The notes under the pieces: generated by a model
What the model saw: the letters and a program-made list of their open reading frames with translations, nothing else
Told to the model about the DNA's origin: nothing
Databases searched by the model: none
Part shown: positions 53,082 through 63,994 of the stretch, one piece after another
How positions within the stretch are numbered: position 1 is the first letter of the stretch
Layout of the letters: every line of letters begins with the position of its first letter
Translations under genes and position numbers: made by a program
DNA from: Gracilariopsis chorda
Lineage: Eukaryota > Rhodophyta > Florideophyceae > Gracilariales > Gracilariaceae
Assembly: GCA_003194525.1 (NCBI GenBank)
Contig: NBIV01000153.1
Span: forward strand, 1 to 64,000
Direction: 5' to 3'
DNA: 64,000 bases

Positions 53082-54374
53082 CTAAAAATAAACAGTCTTA
53101 TCATAAGTATCATCCCCAACTTTCTCAAACCGCGGCACTCCTCCAAAGCTGGATACCACAATAACCCTAAGATATGTCGGTGCGAACCGTACCAAAAGGA
53201 ATCGATTTCTATTGACCTCTCCCCCATGACCACCACGAAACACTGGAATGGAGCCAATGTTACCCTGAAAACCAACATTGTCATTGCTTATGACATGTCC
53301 ACAGAAAATTGCCAAAACGTTCGCGTTCTTTAGCATTGTGAAGAATGTATTGCGTCCAGATCCATGAAAATGATCACCCAAGTCATGCAAATTTACAATT
53401 ATTTTTCGTTTTGCAGCAACCGCCAGCTTCAGATCTTCTTCAAGCCATTCCATCGAACTTGAAATACCAATCGAACTGGCTTCGTAAGTCGGGTAATTGT
53501 GTAGTTGGATGAAATGGTAGTTTTCGTGGTCCCAAGAGTATGCCAAGCTTCCTGAGTCAAAGTTTTGCACTTTAGTCGCCGGAAACGAATCACTTGTGTT
53601 GCACGAAATCATTCCTTTGATTGTGTCTACGGCTTTCTGCGCACAGCCGTTTGTGAAACGGAGCAAGTACTGAAATTCCCGTATCCATCCGCAGTCAGCT
53701 ACATTGTTTGCGTAATCATGATTGCCGAGTCCCAGATACAAATCATAGCGTAATACATCCTTGTGAGGACTATTGCTGTGTAATACATAGTACCTTTCGA
53801 ACAGATCGAATTCACGCGGATGAAAGTACTGCGTGAGATCCCCATTGATTATCACTCCTACCGGGCGACTTATAGCTTCACCGCTCCCTGGCCAAACTCC
53901 CAGCTCGTGAATGGCGTTCATCGCACGCACCTGATGTAACGCTTCTTTTTCAGCATTCTCCTGCTTACATGTTTCTTCTCCTTTGCACTGTTCTCCACCT
54001 CTGGGATCCTGCCACCAAACTAATTGCGGATCGTTGAGGATGATCATTGAAAAGGATTGTTCGTGATTAGCCGTGAGAGCAAGACCGCGATTGAAACTTG
54101 ATGGAGAACAGACGACGAGGTTGACACCATTGCCTCTTATGTACGATCTACAGCGAGAAGCTTCATTTCGATCCTCATCCTCATTCTCATTGCATGATCC
54201 ACCAACTGCGCATGTAGCACCTTGACCTTCAAATCCAGGAATACATGAACGATAACACTTCCCATATTGCAATACCTGAGAAGAGCTTGGACAAACACGA
54301 AATCCACAGCAGAAAATAGGAGCTGCGAACAGCAGGACAAACAAAGCACAGGACATGGAGGCAAATCGGAACAT
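53082..54374 (-). CDS. Secreted metallophosphoesterase (calcineurin-like)
   Basis: An intact 430-codon gene. I chose the ATG at 54374 because it starts a clean signal peptide (M-F-R-F-A-S-M-S-C-A-L-F-V-L-L-F-A-A-P), whereas the longer frame begins with GTG. A Cys-rich segment (residues about 22-95) precedes the phosphoesterase domain. Motifs in order: I-I-L-N-D-P-Q-L, I-N-G-D-L-T-Q-Y-F, G-L-G-N-H-D-Y-A-N-N, Y-S-W-D-H-E-N-Y-H-F-I-Q-L, N-L-H-D-L-G-D-H-F and F-C-G-H-V-I-S, which supply the two-metal ligands. The first motif has N-D-P-Q rather than D-x-H, a variation worth noting. It should hydrolyse phosphoesters outside the cell or in the secretory path; the substrate is unknown. Confidence 0.85.
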   Translation of the reverse strand: MFRFASMSCALFVLLFAAPIFCCGFRVCPSSSQVLQYGKCYRSCIPGFEGQGATCAVGGSCNENEDEDRNEASRCRSYIRGNGVNLVVCSPSSFNRGLALTANHEQSFSMIILNDPQLVWWQDPRGGEQCKGEETCKQENAEKEALHQVRAMNAIHELGVWPGSGEAISRPVGVIINGDLTQYFHPREFDLFERYYVLHSNSPHKDVLRYDLYLGLGNHDYANNVADCGWIREFQYLLRFTNGCAQKAVDTIKGMISCNTSDSFPATKVQNFDSGSLAYSWDHENYHFIQLHNYPTYEASSIGISSSMEWLEEDLKLAVAAKRKIIVNLHDLGDHFHGSGRNTFFTMLKNANVLAIFCGHVISNDNVGFQGNIGSIPVFRGGHGGEVNRNRFLLVRFAPTYLRVIVVSSFGGVPRFEKVGDDTYDKTVYF

Positions 54375-55617
54375 AGTTCGAGCAAGAGGGCGACCAGATA
54401 TAATCGCCACTTCAAGGGTAAAAGCGACAGATCAATATCTTGAACCACCTCCTACTCTGCGAACGGGTCTCTTATCTCTCTTACTCTGTAGAACATGTTC
54501 GAGTGCGCAGTAGTGGGACGTCGCTATAAATAGACTAGTTTCCCACAAAGCTTCAGAAAACAAGCCTTTTTTGATATAGAAAACGTACTTTTGATTCAAA
54601 AACCGTTTTTGAGGCGTGTATGAAAGTTTCAAAACCTTCAAAAAACAATCATTTGGCAACATTTCATCAGGGCGAATAGACACTAGTGTAAATTTGTCAA
54701 CATCCTTATCTAACTGACGCATGTTGGTTCTCATGCAATGCAATTGGGTGTAGTTGTTATCATTGTTGTGTATTTGTTTAGTACAACAGAATGTAATATG
54801 ATCCTCGGGTGTCTGTGAGGAAAAGAGGCGAAACGTCTCGCATATCGTTTCAAACCCTTGGTTTTCCGTTCCATTCAGCTGAGGTTTGAGATTCTACGTC
54901 CCGTGGGACCAATGACAATCTAGAGGCGTTCCATTAACTTGTATGAATATGTGGTTTGCAAAGGCGAACATGATTTACAACGTAGTGAAGGCTGACATAG
55001 ACTACTACTGAACATCTTCACCAGAACCAGAACCGGCACACTGTCAGTGACTGGAACGCAGTTGAGCCTCACTCCACGAGTGACCTCTGTACTTATCCTA
55101 CTTCTCTTCTTCTTCTTTATTGTGGACAACAGCTTTCTATTATTAAGCTGAAGGAGAGCTTTCAGTAAAAGCTTTCTCTTTTCAGAAAGGCCAAGAACTT
55201 CTGTGGCTCATGTCGGATTAACTGCTGTATACTTTCCTTACATTTTCTTGGGAGACCAGCTAACATCTCTCTACGGGCTGCATTTGTAGGGTCGTCATTT
55301 AATCACGTGGAATAGTCCCAATGCTAGGCAGGTGCCACTATATTACGCAATTGGCGCTAACGGACCAAATCAGGGACAACACCGCTGTCCGCAGGCGCGG
55401 GCATTTCGCTAGCAAATATCACACCGTGGACTCGATGTTGGTTTGCGTGGTTTGCAGCCCAGAGAGGCCATCGGATACCCGTTTGATCATACGCAACAGG
55501 CACCAAGTTGAGTTTGACCGAGGGGATACACGTTGTTTTTGGTGCACAAACAGTTCTGGTTTAAGCGCGATCTGGAATAACTTGTTTTAGTTCAGGTTTT
55601 CGGTCATGCCCATTCCA
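54375..55617. other. Intergenic region
   Basis: Frames of 60-103 codons (for example 54743-54432 minus and 55321-55590 plus) show no domain. The part next to 54374 is presumably the promoter of the metallophosphoesterase gene, but no TATA box can be assigned. Confidence 0.4.
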
Positions 55618-57153
55618 TCAAATCCCTATTGACTCGAAAGGTTTTTTCATGGTTCTTGGCACAATTTTAGGACTGCTCGTAACCGTCACTCTATCCTCAA
55701 ATGGTCCCGGATCAACGGATAGGAAGAGATCCTTTGATTTCTTCTTACAGAAAAATGGTCTGCACGTCACGCACGTTTCGGGTCTTTTGCCAGTCTCTGT
55801 TTCTTCATCGTCATGAAAACGTTTTCTTCTACGTCTCAGGTCACTATACCATTGCATGGCAATGTTATCCTCTCCCGATACCATTTGGGGCAATTCTCGA
55901 CCTCTCGAATAGAGTTGCGTCAGTCCCACCAATATACACAGAAACAATGGCCAAGACACGATAAGAATAATAGCCCAATCCTTAACCTGAACACGAACAC
56001 TGGAAACACTTTTTGCCTTGGGTTCCAATCTCCTTTCCCATATTGAGTTTCTGCCCGGAATTTTAATGACGTCACAGTATTTGTAAACTATTGCATACCT
56101 TTGAATCGAATGTACATCTTGGTTAGTTGTTAGACCAAGAAAAGCACCATAAGCTTCATAGCGGAAGAGTCCCCCAGAAACTATCCCTTTCCCAAAATCT
56201 TTGATCTCACGACCATGAGAAATGGCGATCTTCACTTCCCAGTCAGCGTTCATCGACTTCGCGTCTTCTGGTATCAATGCAGAACCCAACATATATATAA
56301 AATCTGTTTGGTCGTTTGATGGCCATCCGCCATTCAAACAAAAGTGAAGCTCCGCTTTCATTTGACCGTCCCCAATGCGCCCATGCACGTTGCCAATGCA
56401 GCTAATCGCAGTATTCGGAATTTTCACTACCAATGGGCCAGTTACGAAATTCCCATCTCTCTGCGTTCGTTTCGCTGCTGCAAGAACGTCGGTGCTTCTC
56501 GCAGTGATTGTAATGAGATATCGGTTTTTATCTCCATTTGCCCCATACGAGTGCTTTCTCATCTCATCAACGAAATCGGATTGAACCCTAGCCAAATTCT
56601 CGTTTGCGTAAAGAGCCGCTTCTCTAGCTAGCTCGTTATCATCAGTCTGAATGCAACGTAAGGCAATTCTGCCTCCTTCTCTTACCCACAGTGGAGCGTA
56701 CAAAGTGTACATCTGATCTTCTTCCGAGTATACAACACAATTATTTCCGACTTGCGACATATATTCTGCAGCGAGCACATCTGTCACTTCCCCAAGCGTA
56801 CATGTACCATGATTTTCGACTTGAACTTCAAGAACCTCGGGCTTACTGATGTTGACCACGAATGAATCTGTAGAGAATTCGAGAATTAGCTCGATCGCGT
56901 ACGTAAACAAAGAAATCAAAACTACGATCATGGAAAGAAAGGAGAGTTTGGGGAAAGAATGTGAGGAAACACTGAACCGATCAAATGCAGTACCACCGAT
57001 TGGCACTGAGCGACCGTTAGAAATGCTGTACTTGCGACAAAATGTGTTCAAGTTGTTGATACAAACCCTGACAAGAACATCAATAAAGGAGAAGACGATG
57101 ATATATTTCAAAACACTGAAGACCGGAAGAGATATGTTTGATAGGATGACCAT
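55618..57153 (-). CDS. Membrane protein of unknown family, 511 aa
   Basis: An intact frame from ATG 57153 to TGA 55620-55618. Membrane-like segments lie near residues 10-33 (V-F-S-V-L-K-Y-I-I-V-F-S-F-I), 70-92 (F-L-S-M-I-V-V-L-I-S-L-F-T-Y-A-I) and 403-426 (W-A-I-I-L-I-V-S-W-P-L-F-L-C-I-L-V-G-L), followed by a basic, Cys-containing tail of about 85 residues with R-R-R-R-K-R-F. Between them is a 300-residue domain with paired cysteines (H-G-T-C-T-L-G, N-N-C-V-V-Y, A-L-R-C-I-Q, I-S-C-I-G-N, H-F-C-L-N-G), probably outside the cytosol. I do not recognise the fold. It may be a surface receptor or cell-boundary protein. Confidence 0.75.
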   Translation of the reverse strand: MVILSNISLPVFSVLKYIIVFSFIDVLVRVCINNLNTFCRKYSISNGRSVPIGGTAFDRFSVSSHSFPKLSFLSMIVVLISLFTYAIELILEFSTDSFVVNISKPEVLEVQVENHGTCTLGEVTDVLAAEYMSQVGNNCVVYSEEDQMYTLYAPLWVREGGRIALRCIQTDDNELAREAALYANENLARVQSDFVDEMRKHSYGANGDKNRYLITITARSTDVLAAAKRTQRDGNFVTGPLVVKIPNTAISCIGNVHGRIGDGQMKAELHFCLNGGWPSNDQTDFIYMLGSALIPEDAKSMNADWEVKIAISHGREIKDFGKGIVSGGLFRYEAYGAFLGLTTNQDVHSIQRYAIVYKYCDVIKIPGRNSIWERRLEPKAKSVSSVRVQVKDWAIILIVSWPLFLCILVGLTQLYSRGRELPQMVSGEDNIAMQWYSDLRRRRKRFHDDEETETGKRPETCVTCRPFFCKKKSKDLFLSVDPGPFEDRVTVTSSPKIVPRTMKKPFESIGI

Positions 57154-58829
57154 TTTTCAGCAGAGAACACAGTTCCAAGCCTGAGAATATATGGGTGATG
57201 AAGAGTAAAATATGGTGGAAAAAGAGGAAGCCTGTGATTGAAACGAATTAAAGATTGCTTCTCTACTTGTCTCTTGTACCCCACGAAGATGTGGAGAGCA
57301 TGGCAGCAGCAATCAAGTAGGGTACGTGCTGCAGAGCTTTGCTGTACATAGCCATGCCATATTTCTTATGCTCTAGCTAGTAGGTGTTTGAACCTTTTGG
57401 CACTGAAAGTTTTTATGTGTGCCCAGTTAGACATGGATCAGAGCCAAGAAGAATGCGCGCAGCACTGACAAGTAACTCCATGATTCTTCCCTGCAAACTC
57501 AGTCATCGATGCACAATACGTGCTTTGGTGCAAAGGTTCATTGAAATTAAAAGAGAAGGCGCGACGTAGACGTTTCAAGAAGCAGAGAAACACCCCACAA
57601 CCAATTTTAACACCCCGTTTATGTCTATCTTCATAAAAGGAAGTGAACACTTCCCACGTTAGACCAGGGGAAACTCAATCTTCTAAGCATCTTCAGCAAA
57701 TTACAATTCTAGCTCATGTCTATATGAATCCATCTATTCTTCTGGAGACAAAAGGGTTAGGCATTAGGCATTGGTCATATTGATCTAGTGAAGAAGACCA
57801 GCTTTTCTTCAGTCTGCACTTTGCAGTCTCGCAAAATACGGATGATACGAATTAATAGAATTCATTTCACTAAATTCCCAGCAATACAGCCCTTGCATCG
57901 GATGAGCACGTGAGTCACACAGTACAGAGAAAGTCATGAGTTTTCTAGGGTGGTGAGCTTCAACCTAATAATTCTATTTGGCCGGCGCCACGTCGGGAAA
58001 GGCGATCTTCGTCGGTTGTTCTGTTGAGCAACTGCTGCATTACCCCTGTTGAACTCCAGACATCTTGTGGCTTTTCGGGCAACAAATGTGGCTGGCGCCA
58101 TTTTGGCAAAGGCGATCATCGTCATTGTTTCTGTTGATCAACTGACGCATCATTTCTATTGGATTTAAGATACTTCGTAGACTTTCAATCACCCTTTCAT
58201 CACTCCCGGGAACAGTCTGTACCTCCTGGATCTTTCTGTAAGATCTCAGTCCTTCTGAGCTCTTGGTCTGGGCATGTTACCCTTTACCATCCCTTTTCCA
58301 ACAACTAAAGATCTATCACTCTTGAACGGCACAATGGCGAACAATAATACAGTATGACTTTCTGCGGACCTCCTCCTGACTTTCAAAAAGGAATAGGATA
58401 AGCACGTGTATGACTTTCTCACGACCTCGTGACTTTTTTGAAGTGTTGTGTGCAGCAGAGCCTTCTTGCCCTTGATGCCAATGGGTCACGACCAAAAAGA
58501 TCCGTGCTTTGCTGGGCCAAGGGCAGGTTCTTTTTATATTCTTTCAGATCTCGGGCAGCAGCGCAGCGCAAGATCACAAGAGCCATAATACCGTTATCAA
58601 AACCGCGAGAATCGGCTGTTCCAGACAGCATAAGCTACGTCATTTCTTATTCTTGGAATTGTTGCAGTTTGTTCCTTACCCTTATCTTGAAGGAAGAACC
58701 AAATGCAAGAAGGGCATATAACTATTTTGATCACGACCACAACTGGGACTAAAGCTTCACCCATACCCTCAACCGTATAAAGGTCATGCCATCCTCAAGA
58801 TTTACTAATCTAAGTGAGCCCTCACGTAT
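57154..58829. other. Intergenic region
   Basis: No supported gene. It contains the 110-bp repeat at 57980 and a shorter degenerate duplication around ATGACTTTCT at 58354 and 58410. Confidence 0.4.
57980..58199. repeat. Imperfect 110-bp tandem duplication
   Basis: Units start GGCCGGCGCCACG (57980) and GGCTGGCGCCATT (58090) and share AAAGGCGATC, TTCTGTTGA and CAACTG phrases at constant spacing. Confidence 0.65.
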
Positions 58830-59843
58830 ATGCCGACAAGCATGTTCTGCATATTTAACTCAAAAGTTTTGACTGTTCTCGTTTGTTTTGGCTTGCTTGC
58901 CATTTTTGTTCCAGCTCTTGCTGCGTCTGGATCGTTAGGAAAATGCTTAACAAACGAAGATTGCGTCAAGGATCTTAACTGTGTAGGGATCTCCAATCCC
59001 TTTGCTGGTGTCCCCTGCAGTACGAATGAATCATATTGCGTTTGTCTTCCCAGATATATAGCACGTTTATTTTGCACGAGTCAGAACTCTTGTGCACGTT
59101 TTGAGACTTGTACAGAAATCCCGGATTCTCTAGTGGAACAGGTACAACCGGAAGCCGTTTCTTTACATTTAAGACTTTGCATAGATGACTCTCAGGCTGT
59201 ATTCGTTCAAAATCTGACGCTTTGTGATGGAAACCAGCAGTGTTTAAGTGGTGGTGGGCAATGCATTAAGTTTCAAGATGCATATGTGTGTGCTTCACCT
59301 TCGATCCCCGAAAAGACTCTGTTCGTTTCAGAAGAGGAAAACAATCTGTTACCAGAACCGACAGCTGCACGTCTTCCTCAGTTTACCGGCTCACCCGCAG
59401 ATACGGAAAGCGGGTTTGTGGACTTGGCTTCACCTCGCCCGCCAGCGACGTTAGATTCAAGCGCGTCATCTGAACCAGTATCAACTCCGGAAGAAAATCT
59501 TTCTACGAATGTGTGCATTGCATCCAAGCACCTACGTCATATGCCTCCCGAACTGCTTCTGTACAAGAATCACTATCTATCACACGTGCTATGTGATTGT
59601 ACCGGAAGCTGTGCCACGCCTGGCCATATAGTTGTCTACAAAGGGCAATCAATGATGATGAGTTCATACTGCTCACAAGTGAAATGTCAGCAAGGAGTGA
59701 TGCACGTGAATAGTCTGCGGTACCGGAGCAAATTAAGGATTTCGTCTAAAACAAAAGACTTGGAGTTTTCAGCGTTTGCTGCGCGACGCGGGACAAGAGT
59801 GGAAGAGACCTTTTTGAATGCCATCGTCAGACTTGGGTTGTGA
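58830..59843 (+). CDS. Secreted Cys-rich protein, unknown family
   Basis: ATG at 58830 opens a 337-codon frame with a signal peptide (V-L-T-V-L-V-C-F-G-L-L-A-I-F-V-P-A-L-A-A). About 15 cysteines follow in short spacings (G-K-C-L-T-N-E-D-C, L-N-C-V-G, Y-C-V-C-L, C-A-R-F-E-T-C). Then come a Pro/Ser/Glu-rich linker (residues about 165-225) and a second folded part with V-L-C-D-C-T-G-S-C-A-T-P-G-H and C-S-Q-V-K-C. The frame ends in R-V-E-E-T-F-L-N-A-I-V-R-L-G-L. Immediately afterwards another frame (59818-60039) is again Cys-rich, so the gene may once have been longer. Likely extracellular or cell-surface; function unknown. Confidence 0.65.
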   Translation: MPTSMFCIFNSKVLTVLVCFGLLAIFVPALAASGSLGKCLTNEDCVKDLNCVGISNPFAGVPCSTNESYCVCLPRYIARLFCTSQNSCARFETCTEIPDSLVEQVQPEAVSLHLRLCIDDSQAVFVQNLTLCDGNQQCLSGGGQCIKFQDAYVCASPSIPEKTLFVSEEENNLLPEPTAARLPQFTGSPADTESGFVDLASPRPPATLDSSASSEPVSTPEENLSTNVCIASKHLRHMPPELLLYKNHYLSHVLCDCTGSCATPGHIVVYKGQSMMMSSYCSQVKCQQGVMHVNSLRYRSKLRISSKTKDLEFSAFAARRGTRVEETFLNAIVRLGL

Positions 59844-60417
59844 TTGCCGTGGAAGGACATCAAAACAGCGCGCATTGGAAGTGTGCGCATGTGTATGTGG
59901 AAGTTTGACGTGTATAAATCCGTGTGAAGAACAAAAATGTGATGATAATAGGGACTTTACGCAAACCAAATTCTCGTGCATTTTGCTCGTAGCCACATAT
60001 GCCACGAAGTGTACCACGAGTTACGTACGAGGAGTGTGAAAACTGCTTCACGCACACAGCGTGGAAAGAATCTCGTGAGCCTCTATATTTTCCATGCCCA
60101 TCTTGGAACGCCCATGGTTTTCATGGTTCGTCAAACAGATTTATTCGATTGGAGCTGCTCGAATTCGTGTACAATCCTGCGTGTGGCATGTCCTTCTCGC
60201 CAACCAACTTGGAGAAGATCCTACTGTACTTCTAGCGCTTTGTCGCCTCTTCAAACGGGCAAAGTCAGACGTACGAAACATAAGGCTTTGCTTGCATAGA
60301 ATTCGTAGCTATACTTTTAATATCAACGCGCTGTATAAAAAACAATGCCTACACTATTTTTGCTTTCCGCGTAACGATATAGGCAGCGTTTCGAGGATGA
60401 TATGATGGCACTTAAAC

Positions 60418-61124
60418 CAGACAAGCAGAAACTGATATCAGCGCGATGCAGTCACAGCTGCTTGCATACTATTTAAACGCTTGTCCTGTATACATACCTG
60501 GTTTGACATGGAATCGATGTTTGGAATGCAGCACAGTCACATCAGTGAAATACTCTGGGACTCAAAAGAGAAGTTTGTAGAATATAAGAGCCATCTCGTA
60601 ACTAACTTGCAGTAAGAAATTCTAAGATCTCGCGCTCATATTTATTCTGAATCCATACGTAGACGTGGATCTCCATTGCCCAGATGTGTTGGGTTCATCG
60701 ATTATATAAAAATAGAAGTGTGCCGCCCTGGAGGACTGGTGTGCAATCAAGGTCTTGTTTCTCGGGCCAAACGCGAAAACATTGCTTGAAGTACCTAACT
60801 ATATCTATGCCTGATGGATTAATGTTCTATCTATATGGACCTGAAGTAAGCCGTTGTCACGACATGAACGTGATGCGAAGAAGTGATATTGAAAGTAATA
60901 TGGAAATATCTTTTGTAATTGAAGGCACTCAGTACTACGTTAAAGGAGATCCGGCTTTTGGTTTAAGACCGTGGCTTCAAAATGCCTTCGATAGAGAAGA
61001 TGCAACAGAAGATGAGCTGAAGTACAACCGTGCGATGAATAAAATTCGTACTTCCATCGAGTGGAACTACAAAGACTTAAACAGATATGGACGGGGAATG
61101 CGTTTTCTAGATTACTATGTGTGA
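60418..61124 (+). pseudogene. PIF/Harbinger transposase, nearly whole DDE domain
   Basis: Two frames make up the protein. The first runs to 60786 with one TAA (60613-60615): W-F-D-M-E-S-M-F-G-M, H-I-S-E-I-L-W, P-L-P-R-C-V-G-F-I-D and C-R-P-G-G-L. After a small shift near 60755 the second frame reads F-S-G-Q-T-R-K-H-C-L-K-Y, M-P-D-G-L-M-F-Y-L-Y-G-P, R-C-H-D, Y-V-K-G-D-P-A-F and S-I-E-W-N-Y-K. The D, D and E of the DDE_4-type nuclease are present. The start is eroded (60260-60420). Confidence 0.75.
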
Positions 61125-61537
61125 GGCAGTTTCCAGTAGCACTTTTGTACACCGCGTCTGCGTTGCTCCTGAACTTCAAGGCTTGCACTGAGAAAGGAGG
61201 ACAGGCAAGCTATTACTTTGATTGTGATGCTCGATGTGTACTCCACTTTGTAACAACGTTTGCATACTGACGAGGTAAGGAATTCGAAGAAAACAAGGAG
61301 ATAAATGTCACTCAGATGCGTGTAATTCCGTCGCAAAGCTTCGAACTCAGCAAAAATACCAGTTCGTATTATTGAAATGCAACACCGAAGAAGTATGGAA
61401 GAAGAAACAGGAATGCCAATCCCACCCCGTATGACTTCAGCTAACTTTGAGCTACAGTTTCTCGCCTAAGGCGACGATACCTCGAATACTCGAAGACGCC
61501 AGCAGCTCGGTCAGGATCATTATATGTCGTCACACCC
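61125..61537. other. Spacer
   Basis: No gene recognised. It follows the stop of the Harbinger transposase and may include its 3' terminal part, but no terminal repeat was found. Confidence 0.35.
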
Positions 61538-62623
61538 TCACACATTCGTTGGCGGCTCTGGAGCACCCAGGAAGAAGGCTTCTATTCGTACTGGCATAAA
61601 GAACGATGTCAAAGCTCTTACTGGGTCTGTGAAACGGGCTTTATTGAGAAGCAAACCAGAACCAGATACGAGATTCACCAGTCCTCGATCTGCGCGAAAA
61701 GCTCTAACGATAATCGCAAATGTTATGGTAAAGGAGTTGGAATGCATAGTTGCAGTCCGAAGAAATGGGGCGTTTAAGATCAGAAGTGAGAAGATATATT
61801 CAACAGACGCAAGACTTAGAACTACTCTGAGGTTTCGAGCTTTGGATGCGTTCTCATGCAAAGTGATCATTTGTAGTTCTCGTGATGATGACGTCACCTT
61901 CTTTTCAATGGGATGTGTATAAGGTTCAGGTACAAATGTTTCAATCTTATTCGTAGAGATGCGAGTGGCTGGCAGGCAAGAAATGCTGTGAGGTGTGATA
62001 ACGGGCAGCACGCTTGCAGTAGTTCGCTCTTTATTTCTCTGACTTGCAGTCTCCACCATGCGCGCTTTGGTAAAGATTTGGTTTTCTTCTTCTGAGGTCA
62101 TATAAGCTTTGATATCGTCAAGCTCCTCCAAAGCGTCAATGGCAACCACGATATCATTTTGAACAACAATTACCCCTTGTTTTGCTTCGAAAACATGACC
62201 AACAAGCTCATTGTTTGGGAAACGGGCGTCCTCTCTTGCGTTATTGGCTACTACCACCGTATCTAGCACGGAGACGAATGTGGTACAAGATCCAGCACCA
62301 GGTGTAAGGTGCCAGCAAAACGGCACGATCCCACTTGTAATGGCATCCTCCATGAATGTATAAACGGTACAACTTGATCTCTGTCACTTTTGATATCCAA
62401 GGCAATCACACTTTTATGAGTTTTGACATACGCTGAGTAGATATTTTCCATCACCGTGATACCTTGTACAAGTTTCAGATGATTCTGATTCCAAGTACGG
62501 GCAAGAACCGTCGGTGATTAAACAATCTGATGTTTCCGTAGATTGGGCGTATGAAACAGCATACAAAAGGGAGCTCATTGCCAGAAAACCGGTAAACAGA
62601 AACGATATCGAGCGAATCATCAT
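61538..62623 (-). pseudogene. Secreted protein of unknown family with two internal stops
   Basis: A single minus-strand frame starts at ATG 62623 with a signal peptide (I-R-S-I-S-F-L-F-T-G-F-L-A-M-S-S-L-L-Y-A) and Cys residues (S-D-C-L-I-T-D-G-S-C-P). It is interrupted by TAA (about 62414) and TGA (about 62381), then stays open for 271 codons from 62353 to 61538. That part has I-V-P-F-C-W-H-L-T-P-G-A-G-S-C and D-T-V-V-V-A-N-N-A-R-E-D-A-R, a hydrophobic stretch and a basic tail. An intact shorter gene starting at ATG 62353 is possible but would lack the signal peptide. No family recognised. Confidence 0.4.
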
Positions 62624-63052
62624 GCAACTGCTGCTATTCTTCTACTCGTATCTCAATATGCCCTGACGGTTGGCTGAAAGCTGTGGATACGAGTGCGAAG
62701 GTTGCCCAATAACCAGTGTCTGATATTTGAAGCACAAGTGGGTGAGGGAATCGCAAGAAAAGGGCTCTCAGATGGAATCAGAGAACGGCTGCAGATATTC
62801 AGAGACTAACGATCCTCATCCAAGGTGCCGATACAAGGAAGTTCTAGTGGCACGGGCCCGATTATTTCCTTGTCTTGACCCGTGGGAAATTACAAATGAT
62901 CCACGGGGTTTACTAGATCGTGACAGACCATGATTCGAAACTTTCACATGATCACCATAACGCATGATGCATAAGGCTCAGCAGGTCATCCCTTATGAGC
63001 AAATACGAACTATTTCTCCTTGTCGATTAGTGTCATATGACTTCAGGCATAG
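62624..63052. other. Spacer
   Basis: A 68-codon plus frame (62727-62933) is Arg/Glu-rich without motif. No gene is supported. Confidence 0.4.
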
Positions 63053-63994
63053 TCATGCTTCGAAATTTTCTCTCTCGTAAACCTGTGAGCTATTTGTTAC
63101 TCGCAGTGAACTCGCCAAGTTGGACAGCACGAGGAAAGCTGAGCAGGGACTTGGCTCTGACTTTGGTCGTTGGATGTGGGTGTAATGCCTCAAGTGGTGC
63201 ATAATCTTGGCCGATTGTACTTGCTGTAACTTCCGACCCAACATGTCCATAGTATTAAGAACCTTGTTTCGTTCTTCCATTGCCTGCATACGCTCGCGCT
63301 TTTTCAACTCGAACCGCTGCTGATCAAGTTCTAAACGCTGTAAAGATTCTTTCTGTTGTAATTCAAACTTGTCCCGCTCTATTTTCACGCGATCTGCATC
63401 CAGCCGCTGTTGCTCCTGAGCTTGCTTGCTAAGAAAAGTACTGATTGCATCATCGGGAGTTGATGGTTTTGACTTTCTCATTCTTTTCTTGGCGGGAACC
63501 ATTGACTCTTGACTCCTGGTACTATCAATACGATCCGTTATACTTGAGCGCTTAAGCGCTCTCTCTCTTATGGACTCACCCACTCGTATTAACCGCTGCT
63601 CGTTCATGTTCTGCTCTTCTTTCAATACCCTTGTCGCCTCTGCTCTTTCATCCATTTCTAGTATTAAATCATCCAACAGCGATTGTTTTTCTCCATATGT
63701 TTCCGCTATTCCTGAAGATGCCATGTTTCTCGTATTATCTGCTCTTCGCATAGAAACCAGAAGTTTGGATCTATGTATCACAGTCTTAGTTGACGGGTGA
63801 TTCATGTACACGAAAACAGTAGATAGTACGCGCTTCAAGAACGTTTCGATTACTCTTTCGTAAACGGATTCCAGTTCTCCGCGTTTTGGGATGTAAGCGT
63901 CTTCTTTCCAAACAGCCCGTAGAAGAAACAAGTCGAAAGTTTCTTTAAAGCGAAAGCGTTTAAGCTTTGTATGCGATGAAAAGTTAGAGTTGTT
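63053..63994 (-). CDS. Harbinger-type Myb/SANT-like DNA-binding protein, N-terminus incomplete
   Basis: A frame open from 63994 to 63053. It reads F-K-E-T-F-D-L-F-L-L-R-A-V-W-K-E-D-A-Y-I, the trihelix/Myb-like module that accompanies PIF/Harbinger transposases. A less typical stretch (residues about 40-70) follows that could be an unspliced intron, then A-E-T-Y-G-E-K-Q-S-L-L-D-D-L and a long Gln/Glu/Arg coiled coil (D-K-F-E-L-Q-Q-K-E-S-L-Q-R-L). The coiled coil ends near residue 245. In Harbinger systems this partner carries the transposase to the nucleus and to DNA ends. It faces the transposase at 60.4 kb, but the secreted-protein frame lies between, so they may come from different copies. 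Confidence 0.55.
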   Translation of the reverse strand, partial: NNSNFSSHTKLKRFRFKETFDLFLLRAVWKEDAYIPKRGELESVYERVIETFLKRVLSTVFVYMNHPSTKTVIHRSKLLVSMRRADNTRNMASSGIAETYGEKQSLLDDLILEMDERAEATRVLKEEQNMNEQRLIRVGESIRERALKRSSITDRIDSTRSQESMVPAKKRMRKSKPSTPDDAISTFLSKQAQEQQRLDADRVKIERDKFELQQKESLQRLELDQQRFELKKRERMQAMEERNKVLNTMDMLGRKLQQVQSAKIMHHLRHYTHIQRPKSEPSPCSAFLVLSNLASSLRVTNSSQVYERENFEA

